The position numbers and the translations under genes were made by a program. Of a stretch of DNA of 44,849 bases, positions 7,698-15,223 are shown piece after piece. The stretch is taken from assembly GCA_015231705.1 (NCBI GenBank), contig JADGBC010000009.1, forward strand, positions 1 to 44,849. The letters are read 5' to 3'. This DNA comes from Desulfamplus sp. Its GTDB lineage: Bacteria > Desulfobacterota > Desulfobacteria > Desulfobacterales > Desulfobacteraceae. Positions within the stretch are counted from its first letter, which is position 1; every line of letters begins with the position of its first letter. The notes beneath the pieces were generated by a model, which searched no databases, was not told the DNA's origin, and saw only the letters and a program-made list of their open reading frames with translations.

Positions 7698-9006
7698 CTT
7701 TAAGAACACTGGTGAGTTCCGCAATTCCTGTCTCCAGATCTATTCTCCGGTTCATATCCTGTCTTAAAAAATTGTCAATCGAAGGCATCAGTTTTTTTGC
7801 TCGGTCAATTCTCGGATTTGAGCCATCAACATAAGCACCTATAGAGATCATATCTTCTGCCCCTCTGTAAGTTGCCATGATATCAATTGCCTGCTGCCTT
7901 AGTTGAACATGATCCGGTTTTGCCACATCACGAAATACCCTGGAGACGCTTGCAAGGACATCAATAGCAGGATAGTGTCCTTTATTGGCAATGTCTCTTG
8001 ACAGAACAATATGCCCATCAACAATAGAACGAACCGTATCTCCTACCGGATCGTTAAGATCGTCACCCTCTACAAGCACCGTATAAATTCCGGTAATAGA
8101 GCCGCTGCCCTCAACATACCCTACGCGTTCGAGAAGTACCGGGATCTGAACAAAAAATGACGGGGTATAGCCTCTTGAGGTAGGAGGTTCTCCTGCAGCC
8201 AGCCCGACATCTCGTGAAGACATTGCAAAACGGGTGATAGAGTCAATAATCAAAAGCACATGCTTGCCCTGATCCCTGAAATATTCGGCAATAGTAGTTG
8301 CAAGATACGCCCCTCTCATCCTGACCAGAGGAGGCGTATCAGAAGTGGCTGCCACAACTACAGAACTTTTCATCCCTTCTGAGCCCAGAGTATGGTTGAC
8401 AAAATCCTTAACCTCTCTGCCACGCTCCCCTATAAGCCCTATCACTGTAACATCAGCACTGGTATGTTTGGTCATCATGCCCATAAGTACGCTCTTTCCA
8501 ACACCAGAACCTGCCATGATAGCCACACGCTGCCCCCTGCCAAGAGTAATCATAACATTAATGGCTGAGATACCGACATCAAGGGGTTCGTCAATGGATT
8601 TACGCTCCATTGGGTTCATTGGTTTGCCATAAAGAGAATATTTTGCAGTAGGGTAAAAAGAGCCTTTCCCATCAATAGGGTTGCCCATACCATCCACCAC
8701 CCTGCCAAGCAGACCATCTCCAACATCAGCAAGCGGGAGGTCAGCAAGAGGAATAATTCTGCTACCAGGCCCAATCCCCCTCATATCTCCATATGGCATT
8801 AAAAGCACCTTCTCTTCCTTAAAGCCGATAACTTCAGCACGAATCTCACTGCCATGATCATTTTTAATAGTGCAAAGACTCCCGATGCCAAGGCCAAGCC
8901 CATCGCCTTCGGCAATCAACCCGATTACCTTCGTGATTTTACCTTCAGGTTTCACAGTCACACAACTATCCACAACATTAAAATATTTCTCCCAGTTAAT
9001 TTCCAT
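7663..9006 (-). CDS. fliI: Flagellum-specific export ATPase FliI
   Basis: FliI is the hexameric cytoplasmic ATPase that energises unloading of export substrates. Features visible: Walker A GSGVGKS near residue 167, the conserved IGERGREV, the Walker B stretch (VLLIIDSITRFA) and GEPPTSRGYTPSFF, all typical of FliI/type III secretion ATPases. Length (447 aa) fits the family. GTG at 9009 directly precedes ATG at 9006; AGGATC lies upstream and either could serve; I prefer ATG. The gene follows fliH by 46 nt, and its 3' end is duplicated in the gap before fliJ. Confidence 0.96.
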   Translation of the reverse strand: MEINWEKYFNVVDSCVTVKPEGKITKVIGLIAEGDGLGLGIGSLCTIKNDHGSEIRAEVIGFKEEKVLLMPYGDMRGIGPGSRIIPLADLPLADVGDGLLGRVVDGMGNPIDGKGSFYPTAKYSLYGKPMNPMERKSIDEPLDVGISAINVMITLGRGQRVAIMAGSGVGKSVLMGMMTKHTSADVTVIGLIGERGREVKDFVNHTLGSEGMKSSVVVAATSDTPPLVRMRGAYLATTIAEYFRDQGKHVLLIIDSITRFAMSSRDVGLAAGEPPTSRGYTPSFFVQIPVLLERVGYVEGSGSITGIYTVLVEGDDLNDPVGDTVRSIVDGHIVLSRDIANKGHYPAIDVLASVSRVFRDVAKPDHVQLRQQAIDIMATYRGAEDMISIGAYVDGSNPRIDRAKKLMPSIDNFLRQDMNRRIDLETGIAELTSVLKVENASPSKGKR

Positions 9007-9052
9007 CACAATTGATCCTGATTTGTTTCAAAATGCTTGAACATTTTGAAGA

Positions 9053-10189
9053 TCATGATAACCTGGCTCCCATGACACTTGTGAATACCTGCTCAAGCCT
9101 CGTTTGGATATCTGTCTCAACTTTGGCTTTTGAAGATTCAAGTTTGCATCCACCACGTTTCACCGAAGGGTTTGAGACGACGGCAACGCTTTTAAGACTC
9201 TTGACACGCTCAAAAAAGTCATCTTTTATCATCTCGACATACTCATAATCATCAGGAGCGATATTTAAAATGATCTCTTCCGGCTCCGGCATTGTCGCCA
9301 GGGCATTAAGTATAGATTCTCTTACTATTGTTTCATCCAGTTCGACCTTTGCAAACACAACTTTTTCAGCAATTTTGCAGATCAGCGAGAGCATTTTGGA
9401 CTCATGAGTTTTAACGGCATTGTGCCAGGCCTGATCCATTTTTTGAAAAATATCCTCAAGAGAATTGATTATTTCAAGTGCCTTTGCATCACTGACAACC
9501 CTGCCATCCTCCTCGCCCTTTTGAAAACCTGCATCATAACCCTCCTGCTCTCCTTTTTCCTGACCTGATTTATACCCCTCTTCCATGCCTCTGGCCAAAC
9601 CATCTTCATATCCTTTAGATGATCCCTCTTCCATGCCTCGAGATATACCCTCATCATATCCTTTGGCACTCCCCTGCTCAAATCCGTTTTGATAACCCTC
9701 TTCAAATCCCCGTGTAATCTCTGCAGCAGCATCGGAAGAAAGTGTTACCGCATCTTTATCTTCATGGTTAACATCGGCATTATCAATATTGTGAATATTT
9801 GCACTTTCCTTTGAATCAAGGGCACTCATCCGGTGATCTTCCATCAAATTTTCATCCAGGCGAGTTTGACTGTCTATTGTGGGTTGATCAGTCAACAAGA
9901 TCATACCACTTTTGGCAGCCATTCTGTCGTCGAAATTAGTGATACCGGTCTTAAATGGGTGGAACTCATCATCAATATCCTGCTGGGTGCTTACAGACTC
10001 TTCGTCTGAACCATAAATCCTCATGAACTCATCAGATTCGCCTGTGGGAGTCTGTTCATAAAGCACTTTAAAAGAGTCTGAATCTTCAAAATTTTCCTTG
10101 TTTTCTTTATATTTTTCGCTTCCACATTGATCAAATACTGTAACATGCCACGGGTGGAATGAGTCATCATCTTGATTTTTATCAGCCAA
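9053..10189 (-). CDS. fliH: Flagellar assembly protein FliH with long GxxxG repeat
   Basis: FliH is the peripheral-stalk-like dimer that binds FliI and docks it to the C-ring. The C-terminal third (about 250-370) has the FliH/vacuolar-ATPase E-subunit-like fold: SLICKIAEKVVFAKVELDE, ILNALATMPEPEEI, then SNPSVKRGGCKLES. Before it, about residues 160-235, glycine recurs every four residues 18 times, giving 17 overlapping GxxxG steps with Glu/Tyr/Lys between; this is the FliH GxxxG helix in an extended form, partly built of 16-residue repeats. The first 150 residues are acidic and poorly conserved. Start ATG at 10189 has AGGAGG upstream. It lies between fliG and fliI. Confidence 0.9.
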   Translation of the reverse strand: MADKNQDDDSFHPWHVTVFDQCGSEKYKENKENFEDSDSFKVLYEQTPTGESDEFMRIYGSDEESVSTQQDIDDEFHPFKTGITNFDDRMAAKSGMILLTDQPTIDSQTRLDENLMEDHRMSALDSKESANIHNIDNADVNHEDKDAVTLSSDAAAEITRGFEEGYQNGFEQGSAKGYDEGISRGMEEGSSKGYEDGLARGMEEGYKSGQEKGEQEGYDAGFQKGEEDGRVVSDAKALEIINSLEDIFQKMDQAWHNAVKTHESKMLSLICKIAEKVVFAKVELDETIVRESILNALATMPEPEEIILNIAPDDYEYVEMIKDDFFERVKSLKSVAVVSNPSVKRGGCKLESSKAKVETDIQTRLEQVFTSVMGARLS

Positions 10190-10216
10190 AACAAACCTCC
10201 TCTGTCTGATGCACCA

Positions 10217-10320
10217 AGTTGATATCAGACAGATAGATACTCCTACATATATTGAACTGAGTTGTTATCAGACAAGAGACATATCCCTCTATCTGATTTA
10301 TTGACTTGATATCATACAAG
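10217..10320. repeat. Three copies of the fliG 3' end motif
   Basis: On the minus strand a motif like CTTGTaTGATATCAA recurs at about 10320-10303, 10276-10259 and 10235-10217, with a period of 42-44 bp. The first copy is the last codons and TGA stop of fliG; the others fill the fliG-fliH gap. Confidence 0.7.
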
Positions 10321-11334
10321 CACATCATCCTTGCCCTTACCACCTAATGTAATGGTTCCATCTGCTTCAAGTTCCTTGGCTGCACGTACAATTGCCTGCT
10401 GAGCCTCTTCAACCTCAGCCAGCCTGACAGGCCCCATGGAGTCCAGATCATCCTTGAGCATCTCTCCTGCACGCTGGGACAGATTGGAAAATATCTTCTT
10501 TCTCATCTCTTCGGTTGCTGTTTTCAGAGCATATGTAAGTTGTTGTCCCTCAACCTTCTTGAGAATTTCTCTCATTGCACGATCATCAATTGCAACCAAA
10601 TCCTCAAACACAAACATCATCTTACGAATATCATCTGCCATATCCTGACTATCTTCTTCCACCTGCTCCATGATAATATCTTCTGTAGCCTTATCCACAC
10701 CATTGATAATATTCACAAGTACACCAACACCTCCAACCTTTCCACCAGGCCCGACAGCTCCGCTCAATTCCATCTTAAGTGCCTCATCAACATCACGGAC
10801 AACATCCTCAGAAATTTGACCAAGTTTTGCAATTCTAAGGGCGATATCTCCCTTTTTATCATCTGGGACCGCCATCAAAATCTCGGATGAAATTTCAGCT
10901 GGCATATGGGCAAGAATCATGGCTATTGTCTGGGGATGCTCACCCACAATATAACCGGCAAGCGTGCCGATATTGACATCTCTGCTCCAGATAAACGGTT
11001 TGGCACGCCTTTTTCTGGCAAGATCTTCAAGAACAGCGTGTGCCCTGTCACCTGGAAGGCTTTTGGTAACCACCTGCCTGAGAAATGATTCCCCTTCAAT
11101 CAGCATTTTAAGCTCACCTTCAAACTTAACCACAAAGTCCTTAGAAACCACCTCAAGCATCTCCGGCGTTATCTCATCAATACGTGACATCTCCAGGGCA
11201 ATACTGCTCATCTGGCTCTCATTCATGGTGCTGAAAATATTTGATGCGTAATCTTCACCCATAGCAATCAGAAAAACAGCAGACTTTTGTGCTCCATTCA
11301 TTTTTGCAGGATCAATTTTGCCCGCTTTGGCCAT
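10312..11334 (-). CDS. fliG: Flagellar motor switch protein FliG
   Basis: FliG forms the rotor ring that meets the stator and joins FliF to FliM. All three domains are visible: N-terminal (GAQKSAVFLIAMGEDYAS), middle with the EHPQTIAMILAHMP signature at about residue 132, and C-terminal (IREILKKV-type MREILKKVEGQQL, then FSNLSQRAGEML and DDLDSMGPVR) carrying the charged residues for torque. Length 340 is standard. AAGGAGGGTTACTG precedes ATG. It lies 33 nt after fliF, as in most flagellar operons. Confidence 0.97.
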   Translation of the reverse strand: MAKAGKIDPAKMNGAQKSAVFLIAMGEDYASNIFSTMNESQMSSIALEMSRIDEITPEMLEVVSKDFVVKFEGELKMLIEGESFLRQVVTKSLPGDRAHAVLEDLARKRRAKPFIWSRDVNIGTLAGYIVGEHPQTIAMILAHMPAEISSEILMAVPDDKKGDIALRIAKLGQISEDVVRDVDEALKMELSGAVGPGGKVGGVGVLVNIINGVDKATEDIIMEQVEEDSQDMADDIRKMMFVFEDLVAIDDRAMREILKKVEGQQLTYALKTATEEMRKKIFSNLSQRAGEMLKDDLDSMGPVRLAEVEEAQQAIVRAAKELEADGTITLGGKGKDDVLV

Positions 11335-11367
11335 CAGTAACCCTCCTTATTTTCCTTACGACTTCAA

Positions 11368-13134
11368 TCATTGTCCATCTTTCTTTTCTTCCACTTCGGT
11401 CAGCCACCCTTTTATTATATTGGCCGAACGTTCAATATTGGACTTGGCCAGATAGGCTGCTTTTTCAGAAACTTTGATACTGGACAGATATATTTCTCGA
11501 TCTGCAGATGGAAGTGCGGCAATAAAGGCATCTCTCTCTTCGAGTGACATGGCATTAAGAATATCCTTCTGTGCCTGGGGATCAAGCTCAATAAACGTGG
11601 GCTCTGGCTCTTCCTCCTCTTCTTTGGCAGCCTGTTCAAGCAGCTCCATCTCCTTGGGATCGGGCTGGGGAAGTGCCGCCTGCTCCGCACTTGTCTGAAT
11701 ATCCTTTGCTGTTTTTATAATTGGTCTGATAACAAAAAGGAACAGTAAAATAATAAGCAGTACGTTTGCAATTGTTCTGCCATACTCTTTCTGCACAAAA
11801 CGCCATCCCCCGAGGTCTGGTTCAGCCTTACCCATCTCATCAATCGATGCAAAAGGAAAGCTTTCAACAGAGATTTGGTCATCCCGATCCTCATTGAATC
11901 CTACAGCTTTTCCCACAACATCTGAAAATTGCTTCATCTCTTCATCTGATCTTGGTACATAGTTTTTTACACGATTACCGCTTTCATCGGTTTTATATTC
12001 ATACTTTCCATCAATAACTGCAGCAACAGAGACTCTTCTTATAACAGCCATAGGCTTGATTGTCTCGCTTACTCTTCGGCTTATTTCATAGTTGACCGTA
12101 TCATCAGATTTTTTAACTTCTTCTATGTTTTTGGTTGCGTTTGGATCCTCATTTGTAATTGGATTTACACTGGATGGTGTTCCTTTATCTTCGCTGCCTT
12201 TACGGGCAGCCTCTGTCATCTGCTTCTTGCTTCTTATAAATGTATTGTTTTTATCTAACGGGTCATATATCTCTTCATTCATGCTGTTGGTGGTAAAATC
12301 CATATCAGAAACAACACGGACAATTGCCTTGTCTTTACCTACAACCCGTTCCAGCATGGTCTGAATACGGTCAGCAAGCTCTGTCTCATAACGCTCCTTA
12401 TATTGATACTGGGTATCTGCAAGCTTCTTTACTTTATCTTGCTCCTCTTGTTCTTTCTTCTGTGCCCTTTTATCTTCCATGGTTTTTGCTTCAAAAAGGA
12501 TTCTGCCTGTGGTATCGACAATGGTGATAAGCTCTGGTGTCAAATCCTCGATTGCACTTGCAACAAGATGGGCAATTGATGCTATCTGTTCATCTTCCAG
12601 ATCAGATTTAAGTTCAAGAAGGATTGATGCCGAAGGTTTTTTTGTCTCCTCCACAAAAACAGAATCCTTGGGCAGAACAATCATTACCTTGGCATCCTTG
12701 ACCTCTTCAAACGCACGTATAGTTCTGGCAAGTTCTCCTTGAATAGCACGCAGTTTATTTACTTTCTGAACAAACTCGGTTGTTCCGAAATCTGTTTTGT
12801 CAAAAATTTCATATCCCACACCAGAACCTTTAGGAATCCCCTCCTTTGCCAAAGCAAGACGCACATCATACACCTGGGCCTCAGGAACAAGAATAGTTTT
12901 TCCCCCATTCTGGAGTTTATAGGGGGTCTTGTTCTCTTTGAGTTTTGCAACTATGGTGGATGCATCCTCTTCTGACAGCTCTGCATAGGCGGCTTTAAAC
13001 TCTACCTTGTTTGCCCAGACAAACATGGTTATAAAACCGGAGATCATAACCAACACCAGAGAGCCCAGGGCAATTTTTTTATAAAGAGACATCTCCTTAT
13101 ATATTTTGACAACTTGTTCAAAAAAAGGATTCAT
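11368..13134 (-). CDS. fliF: Flagellar MS-ring protein FliF
   Basis: FliF builds the membrane ring that seeds the basal body. The N-terminal transmembrane helix (IALGSLVLVMISGFITMFVW) and the C-terminal one (TIANVLLIILLFLFVIRPII) flank the periplasmic ring-building domains (EGIPKGSGVGYEIFDKTDFG, then KLRAIQGELARTI; RVVSDMDFTTNS). The cytoplasmic tail (LDPQAQKDILNAMSLEERD and after) is the FliG-binding part. ATG at 13134 (MNPFFEQVV) is chosen over GTG 36 nt upstream because GGGGAAA lies 7-9 nt before it. Length 588 is normal. It sits between fliE and fliG. Confidence 0.96.
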   Translation of the reverse strand: MNPFFEQVVKIYKEMSLYKKIALGSLVLVMISGFITMFVWANKVEFKAAYAELSEEDASTIVAKLKENKTPYKLQNGGKTILVPEAQVYDVRLALAKEGIPKGSGVGYEIFDKTDFGTTEFVQKVNKLRAIQGELARTIRAFEEVKDAKVMIVLPKDSVFVEETKKPSASILLELKSDLEDEQIASIAHLVASAIEDLTPELITIVDTTGRILFEAKTMEDKRAQKKEQEEQDKVKKLADTQYQYKERYETELADRIQTMLERVVGKDKAIVRVVSDMDFTTNSMNEEIYDPLDKNNTFIRSKKQMTEAARKGSEDKGTPSSVNPITNEDPNATKNIEEVKKSDDTVNYEISRRVSETIKPMAVIRRVSVAAVIDGKYEYKTDESGNRVKNYVPRSDEEMKQFSDVVGKAVGFNEDRDDQISVESFPFASIDEMGKAEPDLGGWRFVQKEYGRTIANVLLIILLFLFVIRPIIKTAKDIQTSAEQAALPQPDPKEMELLEQAAKEEEEEPEPTFIELDPQAQKDILNAMSLEERDAFIAALPSADREIYLSSIKVSEKAAYLAKSNIERSANIIKGWLTEVEEKKDGQ

Positions 13135-13217
13135 GGCAGTATTTCCCCGTTTTTTTAAATCTTGAATCACTGATCAAGTGGAAAACTACAGTCCGTAATT
13201 TAGGACGGTTTTGAAAT

Positions 13218-13289
13218 TTCTTCCAACTTTTCTTGCAACTGTTTCTTGCAGCTTCCTTACACCTGCTTCTTGCAGCTTTTTTACAACTG
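13218..13289. repeat. Six-copy 12-bp minisatellite spanning the fliE stop codon
   Basis: The minus strand from 13289 to 13218 divides into six 12-mers: CAGTTGTAAAAA, AGCTGCAAGAAG, CAGGTGTAAGGA, AGCTGCAAGAAA, CAGTTGCAAGAA, AAGTTGGAAGAA. The first holds the last two codons and TAA of fliE. The array fills most of the fliE-fliF gap. Confidence 0.88.
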
Positions 13290-13607
13290 CATGTTTATAA
13301 TCTCTTTATACGCCTCCATTGCCTTTGATTTAACCTGCATCAGAAGCCTTAAAGAGGTATCTGCCTTGCCAATTGCGAGCATACCCTCGTGAATCCCCAC
13401 TTCATCCTTCATAACTCCCTCGGTTGCCTCATCTGCTAAGTTTTGTTTTGAATTCACATCCTTGACAGCAAAATTAAGCCGCTCGGCAAAGGAGGGGTCA
13501 CGCCTTCCCACCCGAAGGTGAAGGGGCTCAGTATTCAACGAAATTTTCCCGATGCTTTTATCTATACCATTACTTATATTATTTTTAATACCTGATATGG
13601 GGGTCAT
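13281..13607 (-). CDS. fliE: Flagellar hook-basal body protein FliE
   Basis: FliE links the MS ring to the proximal rod and is the first export substrate. The 108 residues end with the conserved FliE helices (EVGIHEGMLAIGKADTSLRL, LMQVKSKAMEAYKEIINMQL), and the middle (FAERLNFAVKDVNSKQ) matches too. AAAGGTAAT precedes ATG at 13607. It lies between flgC and fliF in the standard flgB-flgC-fliE-fliF order. Its stop codon is inside a 12-bp repeat array, so the C-terminus is exposed to change by repeat loss or gain. Confidence 0.94.
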   Translation of the reverse strand: MTPISGIKNNISNGIDKSIGKISLNTEPLHLRVGRRDPSFAERLNFAVKDVNSKQNLADEATEGVMKDEVGIHEGMLAIGKADTSLRLLMQVKSKAMEAYKEIINMQL

Positions 13608-13631
13608 GATAATTACCTTTATTGTTAAAAA

Positions 13632-14156
13632 TTATGATTTTCCGATCTCAAGAGCTTTAAGTATCATACTTTTTGTATTTGATAGAGCTGTAACACTTCC
13701 CTCATAAGCTCTTTTGGCCACAACCATATCTGCAACTTCGGTCAGATGATCCACGTTTGGCATCTTGACATATCCGGTGTTAGGATCAGCATCAGGATGA
13801 GCAGGATTATAAACCAGCCTGAAATCCTCTTGGGATTTTACTATTTCAACAACCTCCACACCAGTTCCGCTGCTTGGTTTGAATGGCTTGAACAGCTCTA
13901 TTGGTTTTATTTCAATATTAGCCACTCTATGTTTTTTAAAAAATTCCTCTTCCCTGATTTTTTTTTCAAGAACAGTCTCAAACTGATCAATATCTTTTCC
14001 CTTGAAGATAACCATCTGCCGACGATAAGGGCCTCCCTCATCAGTACGGGTAGTCTCCACATTAGCAAGGTTCTGAGCTATCAAATTCATTTTAGTCCGG
14101 TGTGCAGCAAGACCTGTGGCACTTACTCGCGATGCATTTAAAAGATCTGTAGCCAT
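13632..14156 (-). CDS. flgC: Flagellar basal-body rod protein FlgC
   Basis: FlgC is one of the proximal rod subunits. The product opens with DLLNASRVSATGLAAHRTKM and NLIAQNLANVETTRT, the rod signature, and ends VADMVVAKRAYEGSVTALSN, the C-terminal helix common to rod and hook proteins; KMPNVDHLTEVADM is typical of FlgC. ATG at 14156 is chosen over a start 27 nt upstream because GGAAGGTGG lies at the right distance. At 174 aa it is a little longer than the usual 135-150, with the excess in the middle (EKKIREEEFFKKH). A 245-bp gap with a mobile-like repeat separates it from flgB. Confidence 0.95.
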   Translation of the reverse strand: MATDLLNASRVSATGLAAHRTKMNLIAQNLANVETTRTDEGGPYRRQMVIFKGKDIDQFETVLEKKIREEEFFKKHRVANIEIKPIELFKPFKPSSGTGVEVVEIVKSQEDFRLVYNPAHPDADPNTGYVKMPNVDHLTEVADMVVAKRAYEGSVTALSNTKSMILKALEIGKS

Positions 14157-14301
14157 ATTTACCACCTTCCTTTTCAATTCCACTTTATTAAATTCTTATC
14201 TCTGATTTTAGTGTTATTTTGGCAAGAGAATCTGAAAATCCTCTTTGGTTCTGGCTTGTCCAGTTTAGGTTACTGTTTTAAATTGCCTGTAATTGCAAAA
14301 A

Positions 14302-14425
14302 ATTATCTACCAACCTCTTGAATCAATTTATGTGAAAGTCTTTTAAAATAGCTGTAGTCATGGGACTTTCATTCTTCGTTGTGCCCACAAGAGCATGAGC
14401 GTTATCTACCGCCCTCTTGAATCGA
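14302..14425. repeat. Direct repeats of the flgB tail flanking an R element
   Basis: The 25-bp stretches 14302-14326 and 14401-14425 agree at 21 positions. The second codes for the end of FlgB (IQEGGR and stop); the first would code for IQEVGR and stop. An R element lies between them. Confidence 0.82.
14328..14407 (+). repeat. R element copy 1 (short type)
   Basis: Begins TTTATGTGAAAGTC and has the inner GACTTTCATTCTTCGTTGTG block, then a short GTGCCC...GAGCAT arm ending GTTATC. It overlaps the flgB stop codon. Confidence 0.8.
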
Positions 14426-14827
14426 ATGTTTTAAAAGAGTCATTTTTCTTAACAACATCTCGGTTGTGGAGCGATATTTGATGTTATTCTCTACAATGTT
14501 GTTCATCTCAGTATCAATATCAACAGAGTCCAGATGGTTGATATCCACAGATTCACTGATATACTCCTTTATGGAGAAAGGCTCATAAATTTCAGTTACG
14601 CCTGGAAAATGTTTAGGATTAGTCATACTCATAATTGGCGACGACGGAGGAGGAGGCTCTTCCATTGATTTTTTTAAAGTGGAGTTAAAATCAAGATCAA
14701 CAGGTTTATATCCTATTGTATTCATATTGGAGATATTTCCTGATATCAAATTGTGCCGTCTTGCAGATATATCAAGAGCATTAGAGAGCATTTTAAAGGT
14801 TGTGTCATATATTCTGGAATTGCTCAT
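14402..14827 (-). CDS. flgB: Flagellar basal-body rod protein FlgB
   Basis: FlgB is a proximal rod subunit, exported through the flagellar gate. The 141 residues start MSNSRIYDTTFKMLSNALDI, then RRHNLISGNISNMNTIGYKP, the rod-family N-terminal motif; the C-terminus (NNIVENNIKYRSTTEMLLRK) also fits. A run of prolines (EEPPPPSSP) sits in the middle. ATG at 14827 has AAAGGAGG upstream; a longer frame to 14956 merely reads through an R repeat. It is the first gene of the rod/export unit, about 260 nt below a sigma-54 promoter. The last codons are duplicated downstream, on the far side of an R copy. Confidence 0.93.
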   Translation of the reverse strand: MSNSRIYDTTFKMLSNALDISARRHNLISGNISNMNTIGYKPVDLDFNSTLKKSMEEPPPPSSPIMSMTNPKHFPGVTEIYEPFSIKEYISESVDINHLDSVDIDTEMNNIVENNIKYRSTTEMLLRKMTLLKHSIQEGGR

Positions 14828-14849
14828 ACTGCCTCCTTTAAATATGTTC

Positions 14850-14944
14850 TTTATGTGAAAGTCTCTTGAAATAGCAGTAATCATGCGACTTTCATTCTTA
14901 GTTGTGGCCAAGAGCAATACCTCGCTCCGGCCGTGCCGGTTATT
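14850..14944 (+). repeat. R element copy 2 (long type), in flgB leader
   Basis: Contains TGAAAGTC ... GACTTTCA (first hairpin) and GTTGTGGCC ... CCGGCCGTGCCGGTTAT (second hairpin). It lies 23-117 nt upstream of flgB, inside the predicted leader. Confidence 0.85.
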
Positions 14945-15096
14945 CAGGAATTTCAATCCAACAGCAATTGCAGCAAAGCTGCTTATGTTCTTAAAAACTG
15001 GTAAAAAAACCTGGCCCTTAGAAGCAAATTTTCTATGTTAGAATAAATATATTTATTCATGGACAGGTAAACTATTCATTGACTGGTAAACTCAAA

Positions 15097-15112
15097 GGCA
15101 ACTTATATGCCA
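15097..15112 (-). promoter_or_regulatory. Sigma-54 promoter for the flgB operon
   Basis: The minus strand reads TGGCATATAAGTTGCC: TGGCA and TTGC stand with the exact -24/-12 spacing; the last consensus A/T is C. Transcription would begin near 15085, giving a leader of about 258 nt to the flgB ATG that includes a GCAGC-AAA-GCTGC hairpin (14970-14982) and R copy 2. The NtrC-type gene upstream is the obvious activator. I see no other signal in the 14945-15223 stretch besides a 16-bp tandem (CTTTTTTAT-CCCC words) at about 15183-15216. Confidence 0.75.
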
Positions 15113-15223
15113 TCGCTCTTATATATTCACAATTTTTTCAGAACAGAGGCAGCCCAGTATTTAGGGAAATATTAAAATGCAGAAAGGGGGATAAAAAAGC
15201 AGGGGAATAAAAAAGAAGTTGGT

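Noticed and set aside
14828-14956. N-terminal extension of FlgB
   Set aside because: It is translation of R copy 2; the ATG at 14827 has an AAAGGAGG site.
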